A stretch of 64,000 nt of DNA from JAAOII01 sp965207705 (GCA_965207705.1 OZ242292.1:1674001-1738000); one strand, 5' to 3'. Positions 25,725 to 34,560 are shown, numbered from the stretch's first letter. Made by a program: numbers and translations. The notes: a model not told the origin generated them from the letters alone.

Positions 25725-26828
25725 ATGACAGACAGAGGTTTTCTAACACTGGCAGATGGCGCCAACCGTTATAAACGCAGCGCCTACTATGTGCAAATGG
25801 CGAAGGGACTTATCCGCTCCATTAAACAATATGATACTAATGACACCAACTTCCCCGTTGCCATTATCAGCGATAGCCAGGATAAAGAACTGGCAAGCAT
25901 GGCTGATGCTGTCATCAAACCAAAATCCGAATATGGGTTGGGAACTGTGCACAAACTATTTATTGATGCTTACAGCCCCTTCCAAGAAACCATATTTATT
26001 GAAGCGGACTGCCTTCTCTACACCGAACCACAACTACTATGGCAGATGATGACTGCGGATAATCTGCCCGTAGCAATCCAACGTCAAGGGACAAAAGAGT
26101 TTGTCAGCGGTGATGGTAATTTTGCCATTGAAGACGTTACTCATTACCTTAACAAGTGCGGAATTACTAAGTTCTCCCACACTATAGGGGGTCTAATGTA
26201 CTTTAATAGGAGCACCAAAGCACAGCAGGTTTTTGCCACAGCGCGAGAGCTATACGAAAAGCGTCAAGAAATTGGCTTGCGCCCTCTACAACAAATACCT
26301 GTCGCCGATGAAACAGTATTTGCCACTGCTTTAGCCATGCATAATATTCCTACACTACCCGCAGATAAAGTGCTGCTACAAGAAGAGTTCCGCATAATTA
26401 AGCGAAGGGGCTATAGCAAGCTAAACGTCTTGGTAAAGGGCGGCGCCCTTGTAACCCACTCTGGAGCTCCTCAAACCTTGGTAGGACATTATTCGGCATT
26501 GGATAAGTTTACATTTGTATATATAAGAGAGTTGCAAAGATTGGCGCTATATAACAAGCTGAAACCATTACTTGGTGACACTGGTGACTCTGGTGATTCG
26601 TCAAAGAGTGAGTATACAAGAGTTGATTCATCAAGAGGGGATGCGCCAGACGATGCAACTCTATTCTTGATAACCCTACTGGCTACACTAACAGCAATTC
26701 CAACATTTTTAGTAATGAAAAAACGCAGGATTGCTTATTTGCTTTCAATGCTTTGGGGCAGATACAAAGTTGAGGGGATTAAGGGCTTAGTACCAAACAG
26801 AATTAAACCTAAAATTAAACCAAAATAA
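25725..26828 (+). CDS. Putative GT-A type glycosyltransferase with C-terminal membrane helix
   Basis: A 367-residue protein that looks like a nucleotide-diphospho-sugar transferase. The N-terminal region has a GT8-like flow: 'ADGANRYKRSAYYVQMAKGL', 'FPVAIISDSQD', then 'TIFIEADCLLY', where the family would have its Asp-x-Asp metal motif; here it reads Glu-Ala-Asp. A later 'TIGGLMYFNRS' is also in keeping. A membrane helix near residues 322-342 with a basic tail suggests membrane attachment. It sits between a large surface lipoprotein and znuA, so modification of surface proteins or glycans is possible, but this is inference. Confidence 0.6.
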   Translation: MTDRGFLTLADGANRYKRSAYYVQMAKGLIRSIKQYDTNDTNFPVAIISDSQDKELASMADAVIKPKSEYGLGTVHKLFIDAYSPFQETIFIEADCLLYTEPQLLWQMMTADNLPVAIQRQGTKEFVSGDGNFAIEDVTHYLNKCGITKFSHTIGGLMYFNRSTKAQQVFATARELYEKRQEIGLRPLQQIPVADETVFATALAMHNIPTLPADKVLLQEEFRIIKRRGYSKLNVLVKGGALVTHSGAPQTLVGHYSALDKFTFVYIRELQRLALYNKLKPLLGDTGDSGDSSKSEYTRVDSSRGDAPDDATLFLITLLATLTAIPTFLVMKKRRIAYLLSMLWGRYKVEGIKGLVPNRIKPKIKPK

Positions 26829-26832
26829 AACT

Positions 26833-27909
26833 ATGATAACCATGATAACCATGATAATTAGGAACAAACCTATATTTTACTTTTTATTTATATCGTCTTC
26901 TCTGCTATTAACTCCATTGAAACTTATGGCTGACAACCTTGTAGCTAAAGACGCGCCGCACGGCAATTATGTTGTGAGCATCAAACCGCTACAATTAATA
27001 ATGGCGTCCCTCATTACTGACAAGGATAAACTTGAGCTAATTATTCCTCCTACAAGCTCACCCCATACTCATCGCTTAAAACCATCGGACATAGTGAGGA
27101 TGAAACAAGCAAATATGGTCGTCTGGGCAGGCAAGGATTTGGAAAGTAATTTAGTCAAGCCACTGCGCAATGTTAAGCATACTCTGGAACTTATCAAAGA
27201 ACTAGGACTCAAAGAAGGAAGCAAGGAAGCAAAAGAAGATGACCACGATGACCATGATGAGCATGAAGCACACGACGACCACGATGAGCATGAAGCGCAC
27301 GCAGACCATGATGAGCATGAAGCACATGACGACCATGCAGACCATGACGAGCATGAGGACGAGCATAAAGTAAATGAAGACGTCCACGACCATTCCTTTG
27401 ATGCGCATATATGGCTTTCGCCAAAACTCGCTGGACGGGCGGCGCAGGCAATTAGCGCTTACATGCAAAAGGTCAATCCTGCATCAGCGCCTGTATACAA
27501 GAAGAATTTAGCCAAGTTCCTTAAAGAACTGGACAAACAAAACACACTCCTGCGCCGCAAGTTATCCGCGGTTAGCGATAAATCATTTATTACTATGCAT
27601 GACGCTTTTGGATACTTTGTTGATGAGTTTGACCTTGCTTACAAGGGCTATGTAACCCCATCACCACAAACAGGATACTCTGCCCGGCATTTAGCGGAAA
27701 TTAATAAAATAATTCGCGCTGGTAATGTGCTTTGTGTCTTTAGCGAGCCGCAGTTGAGCAAACGTTCGCTGAATAAATTGGTGGCGGGGACAGGTGTTCG
27801 CCAGGGAGTGATTGATGTATTGGGAGAGGATGTTGCGCTTAGCCACAGCGGTTATTTTGATTTATTACACAGCATCGCCGATTCATTAATTAATTGCTTG
27901 AAGAAGTGA
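26833..27909 (+). CDS. znuA: Zinc ABC transporter substrate-binding protein with His-rich loop
   Basis: A 358-residue cluster-A1 metal-binding protein. A signal sequence is followed by 'VVSIKPLQLIMASL', 'SSPHTHRLKPSD' (ligand His), a loop of about 55 residues very rich in His and Asp/Glu (about residues 134-188), then 'FDAHIWLSPK' (ligand His), 'TMHDAFGYF' (ligand His) and 'GVIDVLGED' (acidic ligand). This is the pattern of ZnuA. No znuB or znuC lies nearby. The 5' end has three ATGATAAYY triplets, so the start could be 26833, 26842 or 26851. It follows the glycosyltransferase after four bases. Confidence 0.9.
   Translation: MITMITMIIRNKPIFYFLFISSSLLLTPLKLMADNLVAKDAPHGNYVVSIKPLQLIMASLITDKDKLELIIPPTSSPHTHRLKPSDIVRMKQANMVVWAGKDLESNLVKPLRNVKHTLELIKELGLKEGSKEAKEDDHDDHDEHEAHDDHDEHEAHADHDEHEAHDDHADHDEHEDEHKVNEDVHDHSFDAHIWLSPKLAGRAAQAISAYMQKVNPASAPVYKKNLAKFLKELDKQNTLLRRKLSAVSDKSFITMHDAFGYFVDEFDLAYKGYVTPSPQTGYSARHLAEINKIIRAGNVLCVFSEPQLSKRSLNKLVAGTGVRQGVIDVLGEDVALSHSGYFDLLHSIADSLINCLKK
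27240..27366 (+). repeat. Tandem imperfect repeats encoding the His-rich loop of znuA
   Basis: Units such as GACCATGATGAGCATGAAGC recur five or so times with small changes, giving His-Asp-Glu-rich peptide repeats. Such tracts can change length by slippage or unequal exchange. Confidence 0.75.
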
Positions 27910-27925
27910 TGGGATAGTTCAAGTT

Positions 27926-28018
27926 TTGTCGCGAGAGTTATACATTTTGCGGGCGGAGCGCAGCTCCGCCCCTACAGACCTGAGTCGCGAGTATTTATGC
28001 ATTATACATAAGTGCGAT
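27926..28018 (-). repeat. Intergenic palindromic repeat, copy G
   Basis: A short-core copy between the convergent znuA and rpiA genes, in sense with rpiA: core GGGCGGAGC-GCA-GCTCCGCCC read on the plus strand, with 'GCATAAATACTCGCGA' at its sense beginning. Confidence 0.82.
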
Positions 28019-28037
28019 GCGAGAAAGGGTTCAGAAA

Positions 28038-28745
28038 TTATCGGGTTAGTTCAACAACGCCATCATCTGTGGCGCAGATTACTCTGGAGGCATAGTTGCG
28101 AGCAAAGATTCCATTACAAACTACGCCAGGCAGATTATTGATTCTCTCTTCCATTTTCAAGGGTTCTGTCAAATCCAAACCATAGACATCCACAATAGGG
28201 TTGCCGTGGTCACTAATAAAATCATGGCGATATTCGGGGTTGCCGCCCATTTTTAGCAACTCACGCGATACTAAACTGCGGGCGCTTTTTACCATCTCCA
28301 CTGCTACGGGGAAATTACCCAACACATCAACCCTCTTGCTTTCATCCACAACACACCAAAACTCTTTTGCCTGAGCAGCGAGTATCTTCTCGCCAGTAAG
28401 CGCGCCGCCACCGCCCTTAATCATGCGGCAAAACTCATCCACTTCATCGGCGCCGTCTATATATAAGTCAATGCCATTAATCATGTTGTTGTCCTCATAA
28501 GCAATGCCGTATTTATCCAGCAAAGCAGCGCTTGCTTTGGAGCTCACCGCGGCGGGCTTACGCAATCTGTTTTTAATTTGAGCTAACTGTTCTATCATAA
28601 TGTTTATGGTAGAGCCAGTGCCTATGCCCAGAGTGAGATCCTCAAGGGGGAGGGCGGTTAGTTGTTTGAGGGCATATTGCGCCGCTTGTAATTTTTGCGC
28701 TGCTGCTTTTTCCTGTGCTGCCTTTGCTTTGTTATTGAATATCAC
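28038..28745 (-). CDS. rpiA: Ribose-5-phosphate isomerase A
   Basis: A 235-residue RpiA, interconverting ribose 5-phosphate and ribulose 5-phosphate. Motifs are 'LGIGTGSTINIMIEQL', 'YIDGADEVDE' with the active-site acids, 'KGGGGALTGEKILAAQAKEF' region, and 'GNPIVDVYG'. The start appears to be GTG at 28745; no in-frame ATG lies closer to the first motif. The N-terminus is about 15 residues longer than in E. coli and is rich in Lys and Ala. Confidence 0.95.
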   Translation of the reverse strand: MIFNNKAKAAQEKAAAQKLQAAQYALKQLTALPLEDLTLGIGTGSTINIMIEQLAQIKNRLRKPAAVSSKASAALLDKYGIAYEDNNMINGIDLYIDGADEVDEFCRMIKGGGGALTGEKILAAQAKEFWCVVDESKRVDVLGNFPVAVEMVKSARSLVSRELLKMGGNPEYRHDFISDHGNPIVDVYGLDLTEPLKMEERINNLPGVVCNGIFARNYASRVICATDDGVVELTR

Positions 28746-28781
28746 TTGAATATAATTGGAATTGGAACTAAAGAGAGCCGC

Positions 28782-29564
28782 TCATTCTAACGCTTTGCCT
28801 TTTCCTGCCACCTTCGCCTCTTGTGTCTGAATTTTTATTTTACTAATTATCGCTATAATTATGTATAGGCAGCCAGAGAAAAATAATACTTCCGCTGGCT
28901 TGGTTATTAACAGCCCAAAATAGAATATTGCCAACACAGTATTAAAGGAAATCTTATGATTGGTAAATAGGATAAATCTTCTGCCACTTATAAAAGGCAG
29001 ATTGCTTACCATTAATAACCCTGTGGCGCTGGCAATTAACCCTGATAGATATAAAGACAGAATATGGTCTATGGGGTATAACTCCATAATCCATATTGTT
29101 GCGGCAACAAATCCGCCAGCAGCGGGACTTGGCATGCCATTAAAATCCTTAGACCCTTCATCAGTGTCGGTGGAGAACCTGGCTAAACGGACACAACAAC
29201 AAGACATAAAAACAAATGCTATGCTGATGCCCACATTGCCCCACATATCTAATCCGCGGCAGTAAAGCAGGATTGCTGGAGTTGCGCCAAAGGCAATAAC
29301 ATCGGCTAACGAATCATAATGCTCGCCGAAGGTGCTGCTGCTTTTAGTCAGACGCGCTACTCGCCCATCAAAAGCATCCAAAAAGGCAGCGCCTATTATG
29401 GCAATCGCCGCGCTAACATAGTCGCCATTAATGGCAGAAACTATTCCATAGAAACTTATAAACAAAGAGCCAGTGGTTAACATCCCTGGCAATAGCCCCC
29501 TTCGTTTAATAGCTATTTCTCTTATATATCCTTTTTTAATATATTTATTACGCTTTTCATTCAT
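28782..29564 (-). CDS. pssA: CDP-diacylglycerol-serine O-phosphatidyltransferase
   Basis: A 260-residue integral membrane enzyme that makes phosphatidylserine, the precursor of phosphatidylethanolamine. The CDP-alcohol phosphotransferase signature D-G-x2-A-R-x8-G-x3-D-x3-D is complete ('FDGRVARLTKSSSTFGEHYD' then 'SLAD') near residues 65-88. Several membrane helices follow, with 'RLARFSTDTDEGSKDFNGMP' between them as in PssA. It lies 36 bases before rpiA on the same strand. Confidence 0.93.
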   Translation of the reverse strand: MNEKRNKYIKKGYIREIAIKRRGLLPGMLTTGSLFISFYGIVSAINGDYVSAAIAIIGAAFLDAFDGRVARLTKSSSTFGEHYDSLADVIAFGATPAILLYCRGLDMWGNVGISIAFVFMSCCCVRLARFSTDTDEGSKDFNGMPSPAAGGFVAATIWIMELYPIDHILSLYLSGLIASATGLLMVSNLPFISGRRFILFTNHKISFNTVLAIFYFGLLITKPAEVLFFSGCLYIIIAIISKIKIQTQEAKVAGKGKALE

Positions 29565-29626
29565 ATTGTTAATTAAACAGGAAAAAGTGTATAATATAGA
29601 GATAAATAACTAAATTATTACTAATT

Positions 29627-30082
29627 ATGAAAAAGTTAATACTACTTGCTTTAGCTATGTCAATATCATTGATATCACTGTTATCTTTTACAGCCAACGC
29701 TAATGAGCCAGTTTATACGGCTAAGGGCGCGGCAATTAAAGGATACGACGCTGTTTCCTATTTTACTCAAAGTGAACCTGCCAAAGGTGTTGCTGATTTC
29801 AGCTACGAGTATAAAGGAGCAACTTGGCGCTTCGCTTCTGCGGAGAATCTTGATCTGTTCAAATCTAACCCAGAAAAATATGCGCCTCAGTATAATGGCT
29901 ATTGCGCTTATGCAATGGGTTCTTATGGTAAAAAGGTCAGGATAGACCCCAAAATATACACTATCAAGGACAATAAACTTTATCTCAATTTCAACAAAAA
30001 AACTGGGAAACAGTTTAACGAGAATATTGACCAGTTTATAGTTGATGGGGACAAAAACTGGGAGAATATACTTACTAAATAA
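29627..30082 (+). CDS. Secreted YHS-domain protein, copy 1
   Basis: A 151-residue protein with a cleavable signal ending near 'FTANANE' and a YHS-type domain: 'IKGYDAVSYFTQSEPAKG', 'YKGATWRFASAENLDLFKSN', 'PEKYAPQYNGYCAYAM' and 'LYLNFN'. YHS domains are small, often metal-associated modules; the function is unknown. A TATAAT box at 29590-29595 lies 31 bases before the ATG. It is the first of a tandem pair. Confidence 0.85.
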   Translation: MKKLILLALAMSISLISLLSFTANANEPVYTAKGAAIKGYDAVSYFTQSEPAKGVADFSYEYKGATWRFASAENLDLFKSNPEKYAPQYNGYCAYAMGSYGKKVRIDPKIYTIKDNKLYLNFNKKTGKQFNENIDQFIVDGDKNWENILTK

Positions 30083-30125
30083 CTAAATAAGATTATTTAG
30101 CTTTAGTAATTACTGAAAGGAAATG

Positions 30126-30165
30126 TAACGGGGTAGTTTGTGTTTATCCTGCCCCGTTATTTTTG
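30126..30165 (+). terminator. Rho-independent terminator after YHS copy 1
   Basis: TAACGGGG (30126-30133) pairs with CCCCGTTA (30152-30159) across an 18-base loop, followed by TTTTTG. It separates the two YHS genes. Confidence 0.8.
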
Positions 30166-30198
30166 TGTTTACACACATTTATTACTAATATATTACTA

Positions 30199-30681
30199 AT
30201 GAAAGAACTACTTACAAGGGGATTAACAAAAAAACTATTTCTATTGATGGCAATTATGGCTGTTTCTTTGCCCTTGTCGGCGCAAAGCCATGACGGACAC
30301 GATTATTTTACTGGGCTATTTTCTTCATCTGCGATTAAGGGCTATGATGCGGTCGCCTATTTTACCCAAGATAAAGCGGTTAAAGGCAGCGCTGAGTTTA
30401 GACATGAGTATGAAGACGTTGAATGGCGCTTCTCTTCTGCAGAGAATTTAGCATTATTCAAGGCAACGCCAGAGAAATATGTGCCTCAATATAACGGCTA
30501 TTGCGCTTATGCAATGTCTGTTTATGGCGACAAGGTCAAGGTGGACCCAACTCAATATGTTATAAAAGACGGCAAACTATACCTAAACTTTAGCGCTAAG
30601 TATAATCAAGATTTTCGCTCTGATTTAGATAACCACATCAAAAGCGCCAACCAAAACTGGCATAAAAAATTCACCCAATAG
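30199..30681 (+). CDS. Secreted YHS-domain protein, copy 2
   Basis: A 160-residue paralogue of the preceding gene, with long shared stretches such as 'SAENLALFKATPEKY' and 'PQYNGYCAYAMS'. The signal sequence ('KKLFLLMAIMAVSLPLSAQS') is followed by a short His/Asp segment, then the YHS domain. A longer frame opens at a TTG at 30163 inside the terminator; the ATG at 30199 is preferred. It must have its own promoter, since a terminator lies in between, though none is obvious. Confidence 0.85.
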   Translation: MKELLTRGLTKKLFLLMAIMAVSLPLSAQSHDGHDYFTGLFSSSAIKGYDAVAYFTQDKAVKGSAEFRHEYEDVEWRFSSAENLALFKATPEKYVPQYNGYCAYAMSVYGDKVKVDPTQYVIKDGKLYLNFSAKYNQDFRSDLDNHIKSANQNWHKKFTQ

Positions 30682-30722
30682 CCCCCCTTATGCGGGCGGC
30701 ATAAATTCTTGTGGAATACATA

Positions 30723-31667
30723 ATGCCACTGCTATTACTGGCAGTAGGGCTTGGATTACTAATCTGGGGATCTGAATCTCTAATTAAAGTCGCCCGCTAT
30801 CTGGCAAAACGATTCAATCTATCCCCGCTGGTAGCTGGGGCAATAATCTTAGGATTCGGCACTTCCTTGCCAGAACTCGGGGTATCCGTCTCAGCTGTCA
30901 TATCCGACACTCCGTTAGTTGCTTATGGTAATGTTATTGGTTCCAACATCGCCAACATAGGGCTAATCCTCGGACTATCCGCTTGCTTATGCGCAGTGCC
31001 GATAGTTTTCACAGCGCAAGAAGCGCGCTACCAGTTCATCCTGGTGGCTGCCGCAACTATGCTGTTCCTACTCTTTGCTTCCGATTTAGTGCTAACTCCG
31101 TCTGAGGCAATCCTATTGTTAATGTTGTTTGTTGTTAGCATGGTGATAATGGCGCGCACAAAATCCCAGAAGGACGAAGATGACGAGATAGAAGCAATGA
31201 AGCTGCCGCGTCTTATTTTTAGCATAGTGGGTGGCATAGCATGTGTTTTCTTTGGCGCGCCCTTAACCGTTGATGCGGCATCACAACTCGCCTACAACCT
31301 GGGCGCCTCAGAACAGCTGGTTAGTTTAACCCTGGTTGCTTTTGGCACTTCCTTGCCAGAACTTATAGTATCAATCCAACTTGCCACGATAAAAAAACCA
31401 CGCCTCATCATCGGCAATATTATGGGTTCCAATATTTTCAATATTCTACTGGTTTTGCCAGTCGTCCATTTATTCAAACCGCTACAACTGGAGAAAGAAG
31501 AGTTATATCGTGATGGCGGCTTTTTAGCCATGATAACCATCCTATTCATAGCGCTGTGTTTTTCATGGAAAGGGCAGAGGCAGATACATAAATTATTAGG
31601 CGCTTTATTCTTAGCAATATACTGCGCGTATCTGGCAATTATAGCAGTGAAAATGTTTGTGCTATAA
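30723..31667 (+). CDS. Calcium/sodium antiporter (CaxA/YrbG family)
   Basis: A 314-residue inner-membrane exchanger of the CaCA superfamily with about ten helices in two homologous halves. The alpha-1 repeat has 'GFGTSLPELGVSVSA' and 'GNVIGSNIANIGLILG'; the alpha-2 repeat has 'AFGTSLPELIVSIQLA' and 'GNIMGSNIFNILLV'. The acidic residue in each SLPEL is the ion site. A GTG lies 12 bases upstream (30711), but the GTGGA there looks like a ribosome-binding site for the ATG at 30723. Its stop overlaps the next start (TAATG). Confidence 0.93.
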   Translation: MPLLLLAVGLGLLIWGSESLIKVARYLAKRFNLSPLVAGAIILGFGTSLPELGVSVSAVISDTPLVAYGNVIGSNIANIGLILGLSACLCAVPIVFTAQEARYQFILVAAATMLFLLFASDLVLTPSEAILLLMLFVVSMVIMARTKSQKDEDDEIEAMKLPRLIFSIVGGIACVFFGAPLTVDAASQLAYNLGASEQLVSLTLVAFGTSLPELIVSIQLATIKKPRLIIGNIMGSNIFNILLVLPVVHLFKPLQLEKEELYRDGGFLAMITILFIALCFSWKGQRQIHKLLGALFLAIYCAYLAIIAVKMFVL

Positions 31668-32677
31668 TGACAATTATGAACAAATCTAAAACAATTGCAA
31701 TTACTGGCGCTGGCGGACAGATTGGCTACGCGCTTGTTTTTCGTGTGGCGGCAGGAGAACTCTTGGCTGGTGGGAGAGAAGGCGGACAGAATCATGCCAC
31801 AATTAATCTTAATTTATTGGAGATACCCCCAGCACTGCCAGCGCTTAGCGGACTCAAGATGGAACTGGAAGATTGCGCCTTCCCCACATTAAATAAAATC
31901 ACCTGCACTGCCAGCCCCGAAGAAGCATTTGCCGATGCGGACATGGTATTCCTGGTGGGCTCCAGACCACGCGGTCCAGGAATGGAAAGAAAGGATTTGC
32001 TTGAAGCCAACGCGGAAATATTCTCCGCGCAAGGCAAGGCGCTTAACGCAAGCGCATCTCCTGGAGTGAAGGTATTAGTGGTGGGCAACCCCGCCAACAC
32101 CAACGCCCTTATTGCAATGCACAATGCGCCCAACCTCTCAGCGGATAACTTTTCCGCTATGACACGTTTAGACCACAATCGCGCTTTGGCGCAGCTATCC
32201 ATCAAGAGCGGCGTTCCAGTTGCAAAAATCAAACATGCGATAATATGGGGCAACCACTCAGCTACTCAATATCCCGACATCCATAACTGCCAGATTGATG
32301 GCAAAAGCGCCCTCAGCATTATTGATGACAAATGGTATAAGGAAGAAATGATACCAGCCGTCCAGCAACGCGGCGCCACAGTTATAAAAGCGCGCGGCTC
32401 CTCCAGCGCCGCCAGTGCGGCTAACGCAGCTTTAGAAGCAATGCGTGATTGGGAGCTTGGCAGCCCCGCCGATGATTGGGTGAGCATGTCCATTTGCCAA
32501 AACGGCAATTACGACATAGAGCAAGATTTATTTTACTCCTACCCGGTTCAGTGCAGCAACGGCAAGGTATCCATTGTGCAGGATATTGCCATTAATGACT
32601 TCAGCCATAAAATGATGGCGGCAACCGAACAGGAACTAAAAGAAGAAAGGGACGCAGTTAAGCACCTGCTACCCTAA
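31667..32677 (+). CDS. mdh: Malate dehydrogenase
   Basis: A 336-residue NAD-dependent malate dehydrogenase of the cytosolic-type subgroup. It has 'ITGAGGQIGYAL' (NAD site, about residues 11-22), 'GSRPRGPGMERKDLL' with the substrate Arg residues, 'NPANTNALIA', 'TRLDHNRA' with Asp/Arg, and the catalytic His of 'IWGNHSATQYPD'. It overlaps the antiporter stop by one base, so the two are translationally coupled. Oxaloacetate from this enzyme would be the substrate of the oadGAB pump at 19.2-22.6 kb. Confidence 0.95.
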   Translation: MTIMNKSKTIAITGAGGQIGYALVFRVAAGELLAGGREGGQNHATINLNLLEIPPALPALSGLKMELEDCAFPTLNKITCTASPEEAFADADMVFLVGSRPRGPGMERKDLLEANAEIFSAQGKALNASASPGVKVLVVGNPANTNALIAMHNAPNLSADNFSAMTRLDHNRALAQLSIKSGVPVAKIKHAIIWGNHSATQYPDIHNCQIDGKSALSIIDDKWYKEEMIPAVQQRGATVIKARGSSSAASAANAALEAMRDWELGSPADDWVSMSICQNGNYDIEQDLFYSYPVQCSNGKVSIVQDIAINDFSHKMMAATEQELKEERDAVKHLLP

Positions 32678-32771
32678 TGTGGGTGGATAGATGGCGCTTA
32701 TAGCGGACTATATTATTTGAATTGTTTGCCTTGTTTGCCTGCTTTAATATTATTAATGCTATCAACGCTTC

Positions 32772-33125
32772 ATGAACCCGCAAAAACTGATACTCTACTA
32801 TGACGGTGCTTGCTCCTTATGTTGTCGCAAAATGACTTGGCTGGCAAACAAAGACAAACATAAACGGCTATCCTTTAAGGACATAAGCGCCAAAGGGTTT
32901 GACGCCTCAACTCTACCAGTTACCCGCTTTGAACTTAACTCCTCACTCCACCTGCGCACCGCAGACGGCAGATACGTCAAGGACTTGGACGCAATCCACC
33001 TGGCATACTGCGCCATAGGATTGGGCTGGCTAACCATGCCCACCAGAATCATCGGCATCAAACAACTCAGCAACTACCTCTTCACCAAATGGAAACACCA
33101 CATCCGCGGGGGACATGACAATTAA
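32772..33125 (+). CDS. DCC-family (DUF393) thiol-disulfide oxidoreductase-like protein
   Basis: A 117-residue small protein with the family motif 'YYDGACSLCCRKMTWL', a D-x2-C-x2-C pair near residues 11-17 in a thioredoxin-like position. The biochemical role of the family is not settled. It overlaps the start of cca by 11 bases. Confidence 0.85.
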   Translation: MNPQKLILYYDGACSLCCRKMTWLANKDKHKRLSFKDISAKGFDASTLPVTRFELNSSLHLRTADGRYVKDLDAIHLAYCAIGLGWLTMPTRIIGIKQLSNYLFTKWKHHIRGGHDN

Positions 33126-34323
33126 ACATTACATTGTTGGCGGCGCCGTGCGCGACAAATTACTCAACATCCCCACCCATGACCGCGACTGGGTAACCGT
33201 CGGCGCCACCCCCGAACAGATGCTCGCCGCCGGCTTCAAACCAGTCGGCAAGGACTTCCCCGTATTCCTCCATCCCAAAACCAAAGAAGAATACGCCTTA
33301 GCCCGCACCGAACGCAAAAAGGGCAGGGGATACCACGGCTTCACCTTCTATAGCGCCGCAGACGTCACCCTGGAAGACGACCTAAAAAGACGCGACATCA
33401 CCATCAACGCAATGGCACAAGATGCCAATGGCGATATCATTGACTTTTATAAAGGCAAGCAGGACTTAGAAAATAAGATTATCCGCCACACATCAGAGGC
33501 ATTTGTAGAAGACCCACTGCGCGTCCTACGCGTGGCAAGATTTGCCGCCAAGTTCCATACAATGGGCTTCACCATAGCCGATGAAACCACCGAGATGCTC
33601 AAACAAATGGTGGGCGAACTGGACACCATGAGCGCCGAAAGAATCTGGGTTGAAAGCAGCAAAGCATTAAAAAGCACCGCGCCGCATATATTCTTTGAAG
33701 TGCTGCAAGAGGTAGGAGGGCTGAACCACTGGTACCCCGAAGTAGAAAAACTATTCGGCATCCCCCAGCCACCTAAGTACCACCCAGAGATAGATTGCGG
33801 CATTCACACCCTGGCAGTCCTCAAACAAGCAGCTCTATTATCCAACAAGGTCTCCGTCAGATTTGCCGCCTTAACCCACGACCTCGGCAAAGGCACCACC
33901 CCCAAAGACATCTTACCCTCACACAGAGGACACGAAGAAAGAGGAGTGCCACTAGTGCAGAAGTTATGCGAGCGCATAACCGCCCCCCGCGAGATTACTG
34001 ACTTTGCAGTCCTATGCTGCCGCTACCACACCCACACCCACCGCTGCAAAGAAATGCGCCCCGACACAATGCTAAAAGTATTTGACGCCTTTGACCTATG
34101 GCGACGCCCCCACCGCTTTGCCGACTTCCTCCTCCTGTGCAAAGCCGACTCCCGCGGCAGATTAGGATACGAAACCGCTGCTTACACCCGCGGCGACCTA
34201 TTCGCCCAAATAGCAAAAGCAGCCACAGAAGTAAACATCACCGCCGCCATAAAAGACAAACCCCAAGACCAAATCCCCACCGCCGTCCGCCAAGCCCGCC
34301 TCACCGCCATCCAAAACGCTTGA
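33115..34323 (+). CDS. cca: CCA tRNA nucleotidyltransferase with HD domain
   Basis: A 402-residue class II CCA-adding enzyme that builds or repairs the tRNA 3' end. It shows 'YIVGGAVRDKLLNI', the catalytic 'HDRDWVTVG', 'ALARTERK', 'DLKRRDITINAMAQ' and 'VEDPLRVLRVARFAAKF', and the HD domain 'ALTHDLGKG' with 'HRGHEERG' as in gammaproteobacterial CCA enzymes. It is needed here, since the tRNA-Pro at 18600 lacks an encoded CCA. The gene is conspicuously rich in C-ending codons compared with its neighbours. A GGGGGA ribosome-binding site precedes it. Confidence 0.96.
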   Translation: MTIKHYIVGGAVRDKLLNIPTHDRDWVTVGATPEQMLAAGFKPVGKDFPVFLHPKTKEEYALARTERKKGRGYHGFTFYSAADVTLEDDLKRRDITINAMAQDANGDIIDFYKGKQDLENKIIRHTSEAFVEDPLRVLRVARFAAKFHTMGFTIADETTEMLKQMVGELDTMSAERIWVESSKALKSTAPHIFFEVLQEVGGLNHWYPEVEKLFGIPQPPKYHPEIDCGIHTLAVLKQAALLSNKVSVRFAALTHDLGKGTTPKDILPSHRGHEERGVPLVQKLCERITAPREITDFAVLCCRYHTHTHRCKEMRPDTMLKVFDAFDLWRRPHRFADFLLLCKADSRGRLGYETAAYTRGDLFAQIAKAATEVNITAAIKDKPQDQIPTAVRQARLTAIQNA

Positions 34324-34345
34324 TACTTATGTTGTATAAACTTTC

Positions 34346-34426
34346 GATGATGGTCTGTAGGGGCGGAGCTGCGCTCCGCCCGCAAAATGTCTAACCCTCG
34401 CTATGCACTATCGGAATACTTGCAAC
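34346..34426 (+). repeat. Intergenic palindromic repeat, copy H
   Basis: A short-core copy behind cca, in its orientation, followed by 'ATGTCTAACCCTCGCTATGC' and 'CGGAATACTTGC'. Confidence 0.82.
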
Positions 34427-34456
34427 GTGTATATGAATTAACTTTGAACTAACAAA

Positions 34457-34534
34457 AATGGTCTGTAGGGGCGGAGCTGCGCTCCGCCCGCTAAATGTCT
34501 AACCCTCGCTACGCACTATCGGAATGCTCGCAAT
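34457..34534 (+). repeat. Intergenic palindromic repeat, copy I
   Basis: A tandem neighbour of copy H and nearly identical to it. It is the last clear copy before the AT-rich accessory region. Confidence 0.82.
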
Positions 34535-34560
34535 GAACCACACCCACAAGAAAAGCCCCC

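Noticed and set aside
27202..27468. Antisense Met/Val-rich frames across znuA.
   Set aside because: They are by-products of the His/Asp-rich tandem repeats on the coding strand.
31292..31795. Open frame antisense to the antiporter and mdh.
   Set aside because: It crosses two well-supported genes, and its composition reflects their codons.
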